Source of the DNA: Flavobacteriales bacterium
GTDB taxonomy: Bacteria > Bacteroidota > Bacteroidia > Flavobacteriales_D > Sanyastnellaceae
Direction: 5' to 3'
NCBI GenBank assembly: GCA_947456965.1
Contig: CANGTU010000020.1
Coordinates: 1 to 50,735 of the forward strand
DNA length: 50,735 nt
Position 1 is the first letter of the stretch. Every line of letters begins with the position of its first letter. The notes under the pieces are model-generated. The model saw nothing but the letters and a program-made list of their open reading frames with translations, ran no database searches and had not been told where the DNA came from. This document shows, piece after piece, positions 19,996 to 28,032 of the stretch. The position numbers and the translations under genes were made by a program.

Positions 19996-20577
19996 CTACC
20001 ATTCACGAAGGGCGGCAAACAGCTTATGAATGGGGAGCCCCATGACGTTGAAATAAGATCCCTCAATACGATCGATCGCGATATAGCCAATCATCTCCTG
20101 CGCTCCATAAGCCCCGGCTTTATCGAAAGGTCGGCACGTATCTACGTAATGCCGGATGAGCTCATCACCGAGAGGTACAAACGACACGTGTGTAGCATCG
20201 AAGAATGAATGCGTGCGGCTGCGGGATGAAAGACAAACCGCCGTGTACACCGTATGCGTGCGGCCTGAAAGCTCCCGCAGCATATCCATGGCCTCGTTTT
20301 CATCAGCAGGCTTATTGAGTACATGGTCATTTACCCAAACTACTGTATCTGCTGTAATCACGAGTTCATCATCCTGCATAGTGTCGGCAAAGGCATCTGC
20401 CTTGAGTTTAGCGAGATAAAGCGGAATCTCCTCGCCGCGGAGGTGCGGTGGAAACTGCTCATTCACCTCCCGCGTGCGCACGTCAAAGGGTACGCCCAAT
20501 CCTTCGAGTAACTGGACCCTGCGGGGAGACTTCGAGGCCAGCACCAGGCGAGTATCACGGAGATTAGGAAATAGCAT
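19996..20577 (-). CDS. maf: Maf-like nucleotide pyrophosphatase
   Basis: Maf proteins hydrolyse dTTP, UTP or modified nucleoside triphosphates to monophosphates and guard against their incorporation. The 193-residue protein shows the motifs LVLASKSPRRVQLLEGLG, VITADTVVWV with the metal-binding aspartate, SGRTHTVYTAV, and KAGAYGAQEMIGYIAI. The ATG at 20577 gives the standard N-terminus; an open frame extends upstream without homology. It is convergent with the frameshifted gene and divergent from the rlmD-like gene. Confidence 0.92.
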   Translation of the reverse strand: MLFPNLRDTRLVLASKSPRRVQLLEGLGVPFDVRTREVNEQFPPHLRGEEIPLYLAKLKADAFADTMQDDELVITADTVVWVNDHVLNKPADENEAMDMLRELSGRTHTVYTAVCLSSRSRTHSFFDATHVSFVPLGDELIRHYVDTCRPFDKAGAYGAQEMIGYIAIDRIEGSYFNVMGLPIHKLFAALREW

Positions 20578-20613
20578 GGCGCCGAAATTAGGTCGGCCCG
20601 GTCGCATGGCCAC

Positions 20614-20621
20614 TACTTTTG
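20614..20621 (+). promoter_or_regulatory. -7 promoter element of the rlmD-like gene
   Basis: TACTTTTG ends four bases before a GTG (20626) and seven before an ATG (20629), fitting TAnnTTTG. The four-base spacing matches that of other genes here and favours the GTG. Confidence 0.6.
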
Positions 20622-20625
20622 CGCT

Positions 20626-22083
20626 GTGATGCAAGCAGGCAACCGCCAGGCTGTGGTGAAGAAGAATCAGGTGATCGATATCCGCATCACCGATCTCGCC
20701 TTTGGCGGCACCGGCGTGGGCAAGATCAACACGCCCGAAGGCGAATTTGCCGTATTCGTTGAAAATACCATACCCGGGCAGCTCGTGCGAGCGCGGGTTA
20801 CTAAGAATGCCCGCCGGTTCGCAGAATGTCGGCTTCTCGAAATCATTGAACGATCGCCAGAGGAAACCGAAATCCCCTACCAATCCATTCCGGGTGCACC
20901 CTATGCCACCTGGCCTATGGAAAGGCAACGCGAAGCCAAGCGACGCACTGCCCTCGAAGTGTATCGCCGCATTGGCAAGGTATACGACATTGAGCAGCGC
21001 ATGGAAGTCTTCATCGAATCACCCCGGTCTTGGCACTACCGGAACAAGATGGAGTATAGCTTCTCCGCTATTCGCCATGACCTCGCAACAGGGCAAGAGC
21101 TGGACGACTTTGCCCTTGGTTTTAAGCATCGAGGTACGTGGTGGATGGTCGAGAATCTCGACAGCGAATCCGGACTATTCGACGCCATCCTGGAAAACCG
21201 TATGAAGGACATCAGGGCCTGGTGCATCTCATCCGGGCTGCCCGCCTGGCATCCTCCCCGCCATACCGGATTTTACCGCCACCTCGTGGTGCGCAAGAGC
21301 ATCGCCCGTGACCAGCTTCTGGTAAATCTCGTAACGAGTGATCAGGGGCTTGAACACTTTTCGCCCAAAGCATTTGTGGACTTATGCAGGCAGTTGCTGG
21401 GCGATCGCCTGGCAGGCGTCCTTCACACCATCAACCGCGATACCGGCGACCGCGTGGATCCTCTCAATGGTTATACGTCACTGCTTTTCGGACAGTCACT
21501 TATCGAAGAAGACATTCTGGGCCTGCGTTTTGAAATCACCATGACCAGTTTCTTCCAGACCAATCCGGAGTGCGCGGCTATCCTCTACCGCCGCGTGATT
21601 GACGAGGTGACCTCCGAAGGCCGAAAACCCGGCGTCGTCCTCGATCTGTTCTGCGGCACAGGAACCATCAGCCAGCTCATTGCCCGGCACACGGGCGAAG
21701 AAGTAGTGGGTGTAGACATCGTTGAATCTGCCATTGCCGATGCACGTCAGAATGCCCTGCGAAACGGCATTTCCAACGTTTCATTCCATGCAGCAGATGC
21801 TGGTAAGTTCCTGACCAACCATCCGGAATACCGCGAACGCATTTCCGTCATTGTGCTGGACCCGCCTCGGGGTGGAATCTCCCCCAAAACGCTCAGGCAA
21901 GTCATTGCCCTGAACGCCCCCCGCATCGTTTACATCTCCTGCAATCCCGCCACACAGGCGCGCGATCATCTTGAACTGGAGCTCGCCGGATACGCCCTTC
22001 TGCGCATCTCCCTCGTAGATCAGTTTCCTCATACAGCCCACCTCGAGGCCGTCGCGCTGTATGAAAAAAAATCACAGCCATGA
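20626..22083 (+). CDS. rlmD: RlmD/RumA-type 23S rRNA (uracil-C5) methyltransferase without Fe-S cysteines
   Basis: The 485-residue protein has an N-terminal TRAM domain (VIDIRITDLAFGGTGVGK), a central domain and a SAM-dependent methyltransferase domain with VLDLFCGTGTISQLIA, VLDPPRGGISP and the catalytic-cysteine motif IVYISCNPATQARD. It should methylate a 23S rRNA uracil such as U1939. The [4Fe-4S] cysteines that canonical RlmD has after the TRAM domain are missing; that region reads YQSIPGAPYATWP. The start is GTG 20626 or ATG 20629. It overlaps the next gene by four bases (ATGA). Confidence 0.85.
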   Translation: MMQAGNRQAVVKKNQVIDIRITDLAFGGTGVGKINTPEGEFAVFVENTIPGQLVRARVTKNARRFAECRLLEIIERSPEETEIPYQSIPGAPYATWPMERQREAKRRTALEVYRRIGKVYDIEQRMEVFIESPRSWHYRNKMEYSFSAIRHDLATGQELDDFALGFKHRGTWWMVENLDSESGLFDAILENRMKDIRAWCISSGLPAWHPPRHTGFYRHLVVRKSIARDQLLVNLVTSDQGLEHFSPKAFVDLCRQLLGDRLAGVLHTINRDTGDRVDPLNGYTSLLFGQSLIEEDILGLRFEITMTSFFQTNPECAAILYRRVIDEVTSEGRKPGVVLDLFCGTGTISQLIARHTGEEVVGVDIVESAIADARQNALRNGISNVSFHAADAGKFLTNHPEYRERISVIVLDPPRGGISPKTLRQVIALNAPRIVYISCNPATQARDHLELELAGYALLRISLVDQFPHTAHLEAVALYEKKSQP

Positions 22084-22670
22084 ATGCGCCGCTCGATGAA
22101 TCCTACTGGAGCAGCCGCTGGGCTCATCAGCAAACCAGCTGGGATATCGGATATCCATCCACACCTCTCACCAGCTATATCAACGCACTCTGTGATCATG
22201 AACTGCGAATCCTGATACCCGGAGCGGGCAATGGCTATGAGGCCGAGTACCTCTGGAAGCGGGGATTCAGCCGGACCTGGCTGCTGGATATCTCGCACCA
22301 TCCTCTCCAGCAGTTCGCATCCCGCAATCCAGATTTTCCACTGGATCAACTCATCCACGACGACTTCTTCGAGCACCGGGGTACCTATGATCTGATCCTG
22401 GAGCAGACCTTCTTTTGCGCGCTTGACCCCGCACTTCGGGGACATTATGCACAGCATATGCATGAACTGCTCGCCCCGCGAGGTCGACTGGCCGGTGTCC
22501 TCTTCTCCTTTCCGCTCACCACAGAAGGCCCGCCTTTCGGCGGATCTGAAAAAGAATACCGCGAGCGATTCAGCCCCCTGTTCGAATTGCTCAGGTTGGA
22601 ACCTTGCTCCGACTCCATCCCACCACGCGCAGGGCGGGAACTCCTTATTGAACTGGAAAAAATGGGATAA
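22080..22670 (+). CDS. TPMT-family SAM-dependent methyltransferase
   Basis: The 196-residue protein matches the thiopurine S-methyltransferase-like family: DESYWSSRWAHQQTSWDIGY at the N-terminus, the SAM loop RILIPGAGNGYEAEYL, DISHHPLQQF, and EQTFFCALDP as the acceptor-side motif. Bacterial members methylate small thiols, halides or selenium compounds; the substrate here is unknown. Its ATG overlaps the rlmD-like stop, so the two are translationally coupled. Confidence 0.85.
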   Translation: MNAPLDESYWSSRWAHQQTSWDIGYPSTPLTSYINALCDHELRILIPGAGNGYEAEYLWKRGFSRTWLLDISHHPLQQFASRNPDFPLDQLIHDDFFEHRGTYDLILEQTFFCALDPALRGHYAQHMHELLAPRGRLAGVLFSFPLTTEGPPFGGSEKEYRERFSPLFELLRLEPCSDSIPPRAGRELLIELEKMG

Positions 22671-22675
22671 CTTTG
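22668..22675 (+). promoter_or_regulatory. pyrR -7 promoter element overlapping a stop codon
   Basis: TAACTTTG contains the TAA stop of the upstream methyltransferase gene and ends four bases before the pyrR ATG, fitting TAnnTTTG. Confidence 0.6.
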
Positions 22676-22679
22676 ACTC

Positions 22680-23186
22680 ATGACAAAGGAGCGCACACTG
22701 ATCCTCGATGCCACGCAAATCGAACAGAAAATTGTGCGGATGGCCCACGAAATCCATGAGCGCAATTACCTGGAAAAAGAACTCTACATCGTTGGCGTAG
22801 CGGGCGATGGAAACGAACTCGCACGCAGACTGGCAGCGCACCTCTCCGAACTAGGGCGCACAAAAATCCTGCTCCGTGAAGTCACGCTGGACAAGCAACG
22901 CCCCAATGCTGCCACCACCACATACAGTGATCAGCTCTCCGAGCTTTCAAATAAGGCCGTGGTGCTGGTTGACGATGTGCTCAACTCCGGACGCACACTC
23001 ATTTACGCTTCACGCATATTGCTCGATGCCCAGCCCAGATCACTCGCCATCGCTACCCTGATTGACCGCTTCCACCGGCGCTTTCCGATCAGAGCCGACT
23101 ACGTAGGACTGACCTTGTCTACTAACCTGAAGGAACACGTCAGTGTGGAACTTCAAGGTCCTGCAGGCGCTGTCTACCTTCAGTGA
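22680..23186 (+). CDS. pyrR: PyrR-like phosphoribosyltransferase
   Basis: The 168-residue protein has the type-I PRTase fold with the PRPP loop AVVLVDDVLNSGRTLIYA (about residues 95-112) and the PyrR-like closing block ATLIDRFHRRFPIRADYVG. PyrR proteins have uracil phosphoribosyltransferase activity and in some bacteria bind pyr mRNA leaders. Whether this one regulates is not visible. Its 3' end overlaps the convergent aroK by seven bases. Confidence 0.8.
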   Translation: MTKERTLILDATQIEQKIVRMAHEIHERNYLEKELYIVGVAGDGNELARRLAAHLSELGRTKILLREVTLDKQRPNAATTTYSDQLSELSNKAVVLVDDVLNSGRTLIYASRILLDAQPRSLAIATLIDRFHRRFPIRADYVGLTLSTNLKEHVSVELQGPAGAVYLQ

Positions 23187-23725
23187 GCCGAGGTGCTATG
23201 CAAGGATAGTTGCTTCGCGAAATCTTCAGGCGACTCCTCCTCCCGCCAAATCCGATGACTCTCCAGGTAACGCGATTCTCGGCTGTGCAAATGAGCGCGA
23301 ACAAATGAATCCAGCTCTCGCCCGTCGAGACCCGAGAGAAGAGGCCGGGAAGCATTGTCCGCTGCCAGCCGCCTCACCAGTTCCTGTTCATGTACCTGCA
23401 GGTAAACCGTAGTTCCCGACTCTTGCATCAACTTCATATTGTCGTGATGCATGGGAGTGCCACCACCCGTAGCCATCACCCCATAAGCTCCAGAATCACA
23501 CCATTCCCGAAGGGCGTCACTCTCCGCCATACGGAAGGCCTCCTCCCCTGAATGAGTGAACCAATCGACCAGGCTGCGGCGCGTGCTCCCAGCCACCCAC
23601 TCATCAAGATCCACGAAAGGAAGATTGAGCAATCCAGCCAAAGCACGGCCTCTCGTAGTCTTGCCTGAACCCATGTAGCCGATCAGAAAGATGCGCCGTG
23701 AAGCAATTGTGTCATTTGATTTCAC
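23180..23725 (-). CDS. aroK: Shikimate kinase
   Basis: AroK phosphorylates shikimate at O3 in aromatic amino-acid synthesis. The 181-residue protein shows the P-loop GYMGSGKTT (16-24), the substrate aspartate in FVDLDEW, the arginine in EEAFRMAESDAL, GGG in ATGGGTP, the lid arginine in ASRPLLSG, and the late arginine in SRESRYLE. All expected catalytic residues are present. It is divergent from clpB. Confidence 0.93.
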   Translation of the reverse strand: MKSNDTIASRRIFLIGYMGSGKTTRGRALAGLLNLPFVDLDEWVAGSTRRSLVDWFTHSGEEAFRMAESDALREWCDSGAYGVMATGGGTPMHHDNMKLMQESGTTVYLQVHEQELVRRLAADNASRPLLSGLDGRELDSFVRAHLHSRESRYLESHRIWREEESPEDFAKQLSLHSTSAH

Positions 23726-23732
23726 GCAGATG

Positions 23733-23754
23733 TGCCGAAACGTCGGCAGACGTT
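23733..23754. promoter_or_regulatory. Two overlapping inverted repeats between aroK and clpB
   Basis: TGCCGA-AACG-TCGGCA (23733-23748) and AACGTC-GGCA-GACGTT (23739-23754) are both perfect and share bases, so they are mutually exclusive if folded. They sit just upstream of aroK in the 105-base divergent gap with clpB. Confidence 0.35.
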
Positions 23755-23830
23755 GAAAGTTTCAGCCAAAATAACAGAAAGCTCTGTTTGGCTTCAGAGT
23801 TGACCGCACGGTGACGTTAACCCAACAGCT

Positions 23831-26455
23831 ATGGATTTCTCCAAGTTTACACTCAAATCGCAGGAAGCGATTCAGCACGCACAACAAGCAGCTCTTTCCA
23901 GAGGTCACGGTGCCATTGAAAATGCACACCTGCTCACTGGAATGTTGGAGGTTGATGAGCACGTTGCTCCTTATCTCCTTAAGAAACTGAATGTGCACAT
24001 ACCCGTATTCACGAAAGCACTCGAGAAGATACTCGAGAGCATGCCGCGTGTATCTGGCGGACAGTTTCACCTCTCATCCGAGGCCAACATCACCCTGAAC
24101 CGCGCCATGAACTCCCTGAAGGAATTCGGCGATGAATTCGTGACGGTGGAGCACCTGCTGATGGGAATAAGCGAAAGCAAAGATGCCGTGGGCCAACTGC
24201 TCCGCGACAATGGTGCCTCCTTGAAAGAACTGCGCAAAGCAATTGTCGAGTTGCGCAAAGGCCAGCGTGCCACCTCATCCACACAGGAAGAAACCTACAA
24301 TGCCCTCGAGAAATACGCCAAAAACCTGAACAAACTCGCACGCGAAGGCAAACTGGACCCCGTCATCGGCCGGGATGATGAAATCCGTCGGGTGGTGCAG
24401 ATTCTCTCCCGCCGCACGAAGAACAACCCCATCCTCATCGGAGAGCCGGGTGTAGGTAAGACCGCAATAGCGGAGGGCATTGCACATCGGATGATCAATG
24501 GAGATGTGCCCGAGAACCTGCACGACAAGACCATTTTCAGTCTGGACATGGGAGCCCTCGTAGCCGGCGCTAAGTACAAGGGCGAGTTTGAAGAGCGCCT
24601 GAAAAGCGTGGTGAAGGAGGTGCAGGAGTCCAATGGACAACTCATCCTCTTCATAGATGAAATCCATACCCTCGTGGGCGCAGGAGGAGGAGAAGGAGCT
24701 ATGGACGCAGCTAATATTCTCAAGCCAGCCCTCGCCCGCGGTGAACTCAGGGCAATTGGCGCCACAACCCTGAATGAATACCAGAAGTACTTCGAGAAAG
24801 ATAAGGCACTGGAACGACGCTTTCAGAAAGTAATGGTAGAAGAGCCCGACCGGGATGACGCCATCTCCATCCTGCGAGGACTGAAGGAAAAATACGAAAC
24901 CCACCACAAGGTGCAGATAAAGGATGACGCCATCATCGCTGCTGTGGAACTCTCCCAGCGGTACATCACGGATCGCTTTCTCCCCGACAAGGCGATTGAC
25001 CTCATCGATGAAGCTGCCTCCAAGCTCAGGATGGAAATCAACTCCAAGCCTCAGGAACTGGACGAGATTGATCGCCGGATCATGCAACTCGAGATTGAGC
25101 GCGAGGCCATCAAGCGAGAAAATAATGAGCCCAGGCTTGCCGAATTAAACCGGGAGCTCGCCGAACTGAACGAACGCAGAAATAGTCTGGCCGCGCGTTG
25201 GAAAGCCGAGAAGGACGTGGTGGAAGGCATCCAGGCCGCCAAGAAGGAAATCGAGAACCTGAAGACGCAAGCCGAGCAAGCCGAGCGCGAAGGAAACTAC
25301 GGACTCGTGGCTGAGATTCGATACGGACGCATGCAGGAGCAACAGCAGCGTATAGAAGAAGGAAAAGCCCGTCTGCACGAACTACAGGCCGATTCGAAAA
25401 TGGTCAAGGAAGAGGTGGATCCTGAAGAAATCGCCGACGTAGTTTCGCGGTGGACTGGTGTACCGGTTACCCGGCTGGTGGAAAGCGAACGGGCCAAACT
25501 TCTGCGGCTGGAGGAAGAACTCGGTAAGCGCGTGGTGGGACAACACGAAGCCATTGTTGCTGTGAGCGACGCCGTTCGGCGCAACCGCGCCGGCCTGTCG
25601 GACGATAAGCGACCCATCGGTTCTTTCATTTTCCTGGGAACAACAGGCGTCGGTAAAACCGAATTGGCCAAGGCTCTGAGTGAGTTTCTGTTCAATGATG
25701 AGAATGCCATGACACGGATCGATATGAGCGAATACCAGGAGAGGCATGCGGTGAGCAGGCTTGTGGGAGCGCCCCCGGGCTATGTGGGCTACGAAGAAGG
25801 CGGACAACTTACCGAAGCAGTGCGCAGAAAGCCATACTCCGTGGTGCTGCTTGATGAAATTGAAAAAGCACATCCTGATGTGTTCAATATCCTCTTGCAG
25901 GTATTGGATGACGGAAGGCTCACCGACTCCAAGGGGCGTGTGGTGAATTTCAAGAATACCATCGTGATCATGACCAGCAATATGGGATCACAGCTCATTC
26001 AGGATGCCTATGAACGAGCCAAAGATCCTGATGACCAGAATCTCTTTGAGCGCACGAAGGATGAGGTGATGGAAGTGGTCAAGAGCTCCCTCCGTCCGGA
26101 ATTCCTCAACCGTGTGGATGAAGTCATCATGTTCACTCCGCTGCACCGCAATCAGATTCATAGTATTGTGAAGCTCCAGCTACGCCTGCTGAGCGACCGG
26201 CTAGAAAAGACCGATATCCACCTGGTTATCACCCCCGATGCCCTCGCCTACCTGGCCAACAAGGGCTATGATCCCCAGTTTGGAGCGAGACCCGTGAAGC
26301 GAGTCATCCAGAAGGAAGTCATGAACCAACTCTCCCGCTATATCCTCGCCGGCAAACTGGATAAAAGCGAACCCGTTGTACTCGATGTATTCGATGGAGA
26401 AATCGTATTCCGCAAAAAAATCGACAAAGAAGAACTCATCGAGGTAAATCACTGA
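23831..26455 (+). CDS. clpB: ClpB disaggregase
   Basis: ClpB is the AAA+ chaperone that rescues aggregated proteins with DnaK. The 874-residue protein has the N domain (1-150), AAA-1 with Walker A GEPGVGKT (about 204) and [10 protein letters not shown], the long coiled-coil middle domain (about 410-530), AAA-2 with GTTGVGKT (about 603) and [14 protein letters not shown], and the C-terminal D2 small domain with [10 protein letters not shown]. The middle domain distinguishes it from ClpA and ClpC. No TAnnTTTG element is obvious upstream, so heat-shock-type control by another sigma factor is possible. Confidence 0.97.
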   Translation: MDFSKFTLKSQEAIQHAQQAALSRGHGAIENAHLLTGMLEVDEHVAPYLLKKLNVHIPVFTKALEKILESMPRVSGGQFHLSSEANITLNRAMNSLKEFGDEFVTVEHLLMGISESKDAVGQLLRDNGASLKELRKAIVELRKGQRATSSTQEETYNALEKYAKNLNKLAREGKLDPVIGRDDEIRRVVQILSRRTKNNPILIGEPGVGKTAIAEGIAHRMINGDVPENLHDKTIFSLDMGALVAGAKYKGEFEERLKSVVKEVQESNGQLILFIDEIHTLVGAGGGEGAMDAANILKPALARGELRAIGATTLNEYQKYFEKDKALERRFQKVMVEEPDRDDAISILRGLKEKYETHHKVQIKDDAIIAAVELSQRYITDRFLPDKAIDLIDEAASKLRMEINSKPQELDEIDRRIMQLEIEREAIKRENNEPRLAELNRELAELNERRNSLAARWKAEKDVVEGIQAAKKEIENLKTQAEQAEREGNYGLVAEIRYGRMQEQQQRIEEGKARLHELQADSKMVKEEVDPEEIADVVSRWTGVPVTRLVESERAKLLRLEEELGKRVVGQHEAIVAVSDAVRRNRAGLSDDKRPIGSFIFLGTTGVGKTELAKALSEFLFNDENAMTRIDMSEYQERHAVSRLVGAPPGYVGYEEGGQLTEAVRRKPYSVVLLDEIEKAHPDVFNILLQVLDDGRLTDSKGRVVNFKNTIVIMTSNMGSQLIQDAYERAKDPDDQNLFERTKDEVMEVVKSSLRPEFLNRVDEVIMFTPLHRNQIHSIVKLQLRLLSDRLEKTDIHLVITPDALAYLANKGYDPQFGARPVKRVIQKEVMNQLSRYILAGKLDKSEPVVLDVFDGEIVFRKKIDKEELIEVNH

Positions 26456-26487
26456 TCAACGCAAACCCAGGGTGAAAATAGAAAAAT

Positions 26488-26545
26488 GATTTTCATCTTT
26501 CTGATTATCAGTTGACTAAAATATATTTCAGGATTTTCATCTTTC
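26488..26545 (+). repeat. 14-base direct repeat after clpB
   Basis: GATTTTCATCTTTC occurs at 26488-26501 and again at 26532-26545, a period of 44 bases, in an AT-rich stretch starting 33 bases after the clpB stop. Confidence 0.6.
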
Positions 26546-26656
26546 GGTGAAACCCTTTGGGCCAACTATGCGTTAGAGGAGTGTAGAATGTTTCATTCGG
26601 TTTTTGATTAATTGGTAACAGGAGTCGGCTTGGTAACCCGCCTCGCAAAAAGCTTC

Positions 26657-26686
26657 GCCCCGGAAACGTCCGGGGCTTTTTGCTTT
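26657..26686 (+). terminator. Strong intrinsic terminator
   Basis: GCCCCGGA-AACG-TCCGGGGC followed by TTTTTGCTTT is a perfect 8-base stem with an AACG loop. It is 200 bases after clpB, and it also insulates the IS element from clpB transcription. Confidence 0.8.
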
Positions 26687-26792
26687 CAGGCGTGTCCAAT
26701 CATCTGATTCAAGATTTTGAAGTGTGGAGATTTGAAGCCATGAAATAGCCCCCTTCACCCCCGGACAAGATTAGTATTCATTTTAACTAATC

Positions 26793-27122
26793 ATGTCAGA
26801 GCCAGAAAAACCGAAGGTCCTCCGGACCAAAAAAGTGAAATTGCGGATCATGGAGGAGTGCCAGAAGCACGGTGTTGTGGTGGGCTGCAAGAAGTATGGT
26901 ATTTACCCTGCGATCTGTTATAACTGGGTTCGCAAGTTCAAGAGTATGGGGGCAGAAGGCCTTCAGCATGGTATGACCAAGGAGTACCTGAAGGAAATCC
27001 GACGCCTGGAACGTGAGCATGCTCGCCTGAAGGATCCGGTCGTTCAGAAGGAACTCGAGTCATCGATGAAGGACGAACTTTTAAGAAAAAAGTACGGTCC
27101 GAAGAAGCCCGGCAAATCGTAG
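26793..27122 (+). CDS. IS3-type transposase OrfA
   Basis: The 109-residue protein has an N-terminal helix-turn-helix (KLRIMEECQKHGVVVGCKKYG, residues spanning about 16-36, then ICYNWVRKFK) followed by a leucine-zipper-like coiled coil (LKEIRRLEREHARLKD). This is the DNA-binding, frame-0 product of an IS3-type element. Its end overlaps orfB as TAGTG. Confidence 0.8.
   Translation: MSEPEKPKVLRTKKVKLRIMEECQKHGVVVGCKKYGIYPAICYNWVRKFKSMGAEGLQHGMTKEYLKEIRRLEREHARLKDPVVQKELESSMKDELLRKKYGPKKPGKS
27086..27092 (+). other. Programmed -1 frameshift heptamer
   Basis: A_AAA_AAG in the orfA frame is the classical IS3-family slippery heptamer. A -1 slip continues as VRSEEARQIVVRH directly into the orfB frame, making an OrfAB fusion. 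Confidence 0.75.
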
Positions 27123-27861
27123 TGCGTCATACAAGCAGACGCAAGGGAAAGACAGGCACAAGGCAGTTTGCAGCTTTCCGCTTAACCAATGCCACTCAGC
27201 CACTTTCCTCCCTTGAAATGGACATCAAGCAGTTTTGGTTGATCGCCGAACGGCGGGCAGTGTGCGTCATTACCGTGATCGACACCTTCACGCGGGAAGT
27301 GCTGGGGTACTGCAAGGGGTATTCACTGAAAGCAACTGATGTGAAAGCGCATGGGACCGCATCGTTGAGGAACATCTGGAGCCGGCAGGGATGGCCACAA
27401 GTGAGGTGGTCATTGAGATCAGGGCCGACAACGGGCCGCAGTTTGTTGCCGGGCTTGTCAGGACATATTTCAGGGAGAACGGGGTGAGCCATGTCTTCAC
27501 AAAGCCCTCTACACCACAAGAAAATGGTCATATTGAGAGCTTCCACGGCATTATGGTCAGTAGTATGGGAAACATGTTTTTCCGCATTACGGAGTTCGAT
27601 GATCGTCTGGAGAAATTCTACAAGACCTGCAACCATGCACGTGCCCATACCGCCAACAAAGGCCTGCCACCGGAGAGGTTCCGTAAAGCATGGGAGGCCG
27701 ATCTGGTGATTACTTGCTATGACAATCGCAGACCGACAATGATCAATGAGAACTACATCAGCAAACCGCGAAATGGTCCGGTAATTAAGGGGGGGGGGCA
27801 AGACAGAGAGATGGGTAAGCCATTGAGATGGGCAAGGCTGTTAGGAATCCGAAAAACGTAA
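27122..27861 (+). pseudogene. IS3-type transposase OrfB, frameshifted
   Basis: This is the DDE integrase core: the first Asp in EMDIKQFWL, the second in EIRADNGPQF and the Glu in NGHIESFHG are all present, but in two frames. Reading breaks within about 27339-27350, where TDVK in one frame should continue as SAWDRIVEEHLEP in another, consistent with loss of one base. The usual 60-70 residue helix-turn-helix before the first Asp is also missing. A run of ten G (27789-27798) lies near the 3' end. Confidence 0.75.
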
Positions 27862-27883
27862 CCCTTCCGGAATTACTCCCGTA

Positions 27884-27922
27884 AGAGAGACTGTTTTGGT
27901 GAGGACCAAAACACTTCTCTCT
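27884..27922. repeat. Long imperfect hairpin right of the IS genes
   Basis: AGAGAGA and TGTTTTGGT pair with ACCAAAACA and TCTCTCT, interrupted by a small bulge, around a 4-base loop. It may belong to the IS end or act as a terminator. Confidence 0.5.
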
Positions 27923-27932
27923 TCCAGAGTAG

Positions 27933-27952
27933 TTAAGGTTAATTAAGGTTAA
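27933..27952 (+). repeat. Perfect tandem 10-mer
   Basis: TTAAGGTTAA occurs twice head to tail with no gap, ten bases after the hairpin. Confidence 0.6.
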
Positions 27953-27960
27953 GCATAGAA

Positions 27961-27994
27961 CAGCCCGGAGAAACGTCTCCGGGCTGTCCTGTTT
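27961..27994. terminator. Bidirectional terminator-like hairpin
   Basis: CAGCCCGGAGA-AACG-TCTCCGGGCTG is a perfect 11-base stem. T-rich flanks are modest on both sides. It lies between the IS and the 3' end of the minus-strand permease gene and likely ends that transcript. Confidence 0.65.
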
Positions 27995-28032
27995 GAAGCC
28001 TTAGATGGATAGTCCGGCTTTAGCTTCCGGAC

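Larger units (their letters stand above)
26456..26792. other. AT-rich gap between clpB and the IS element
   Basis: This 337-base gap holds no gene. It contains a 14-base direct repeat and a strong terminator, both listed separately. The left end of the IS element probably lies in its last 100 bases, but I could not fix it. Confidence 0.5.
26793..27861 (+). mobile_element. Decayed IS3-like insertion sequence
   Basis: Coordinates cover only the coding part. Two ORFs in the IS3 order (orfA HTH, orfB DDE integrase) are joined by a -1 slippery site. A later frameshift and a missing N-terminal part of orfB suggest it is inactive. Terminal inverted repeats and target duplications could not be identified by eye. 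Terminator-like hairpins with AACG loops lie on both sides. Confidence 0.75.

Noticed and set aside
27789-27798. Ten-G run as a phase-variation switch
   Set aside because: It lies near the end of an already broken transposase gene, so switching would have no clear effect; sequencing uncertainty is as likely.
26793-27861. Composite transposon carrying clpB or the permease
   Set aside because: Only one IS copy is visible, and both neighbours are ordinary chromosomal genes.
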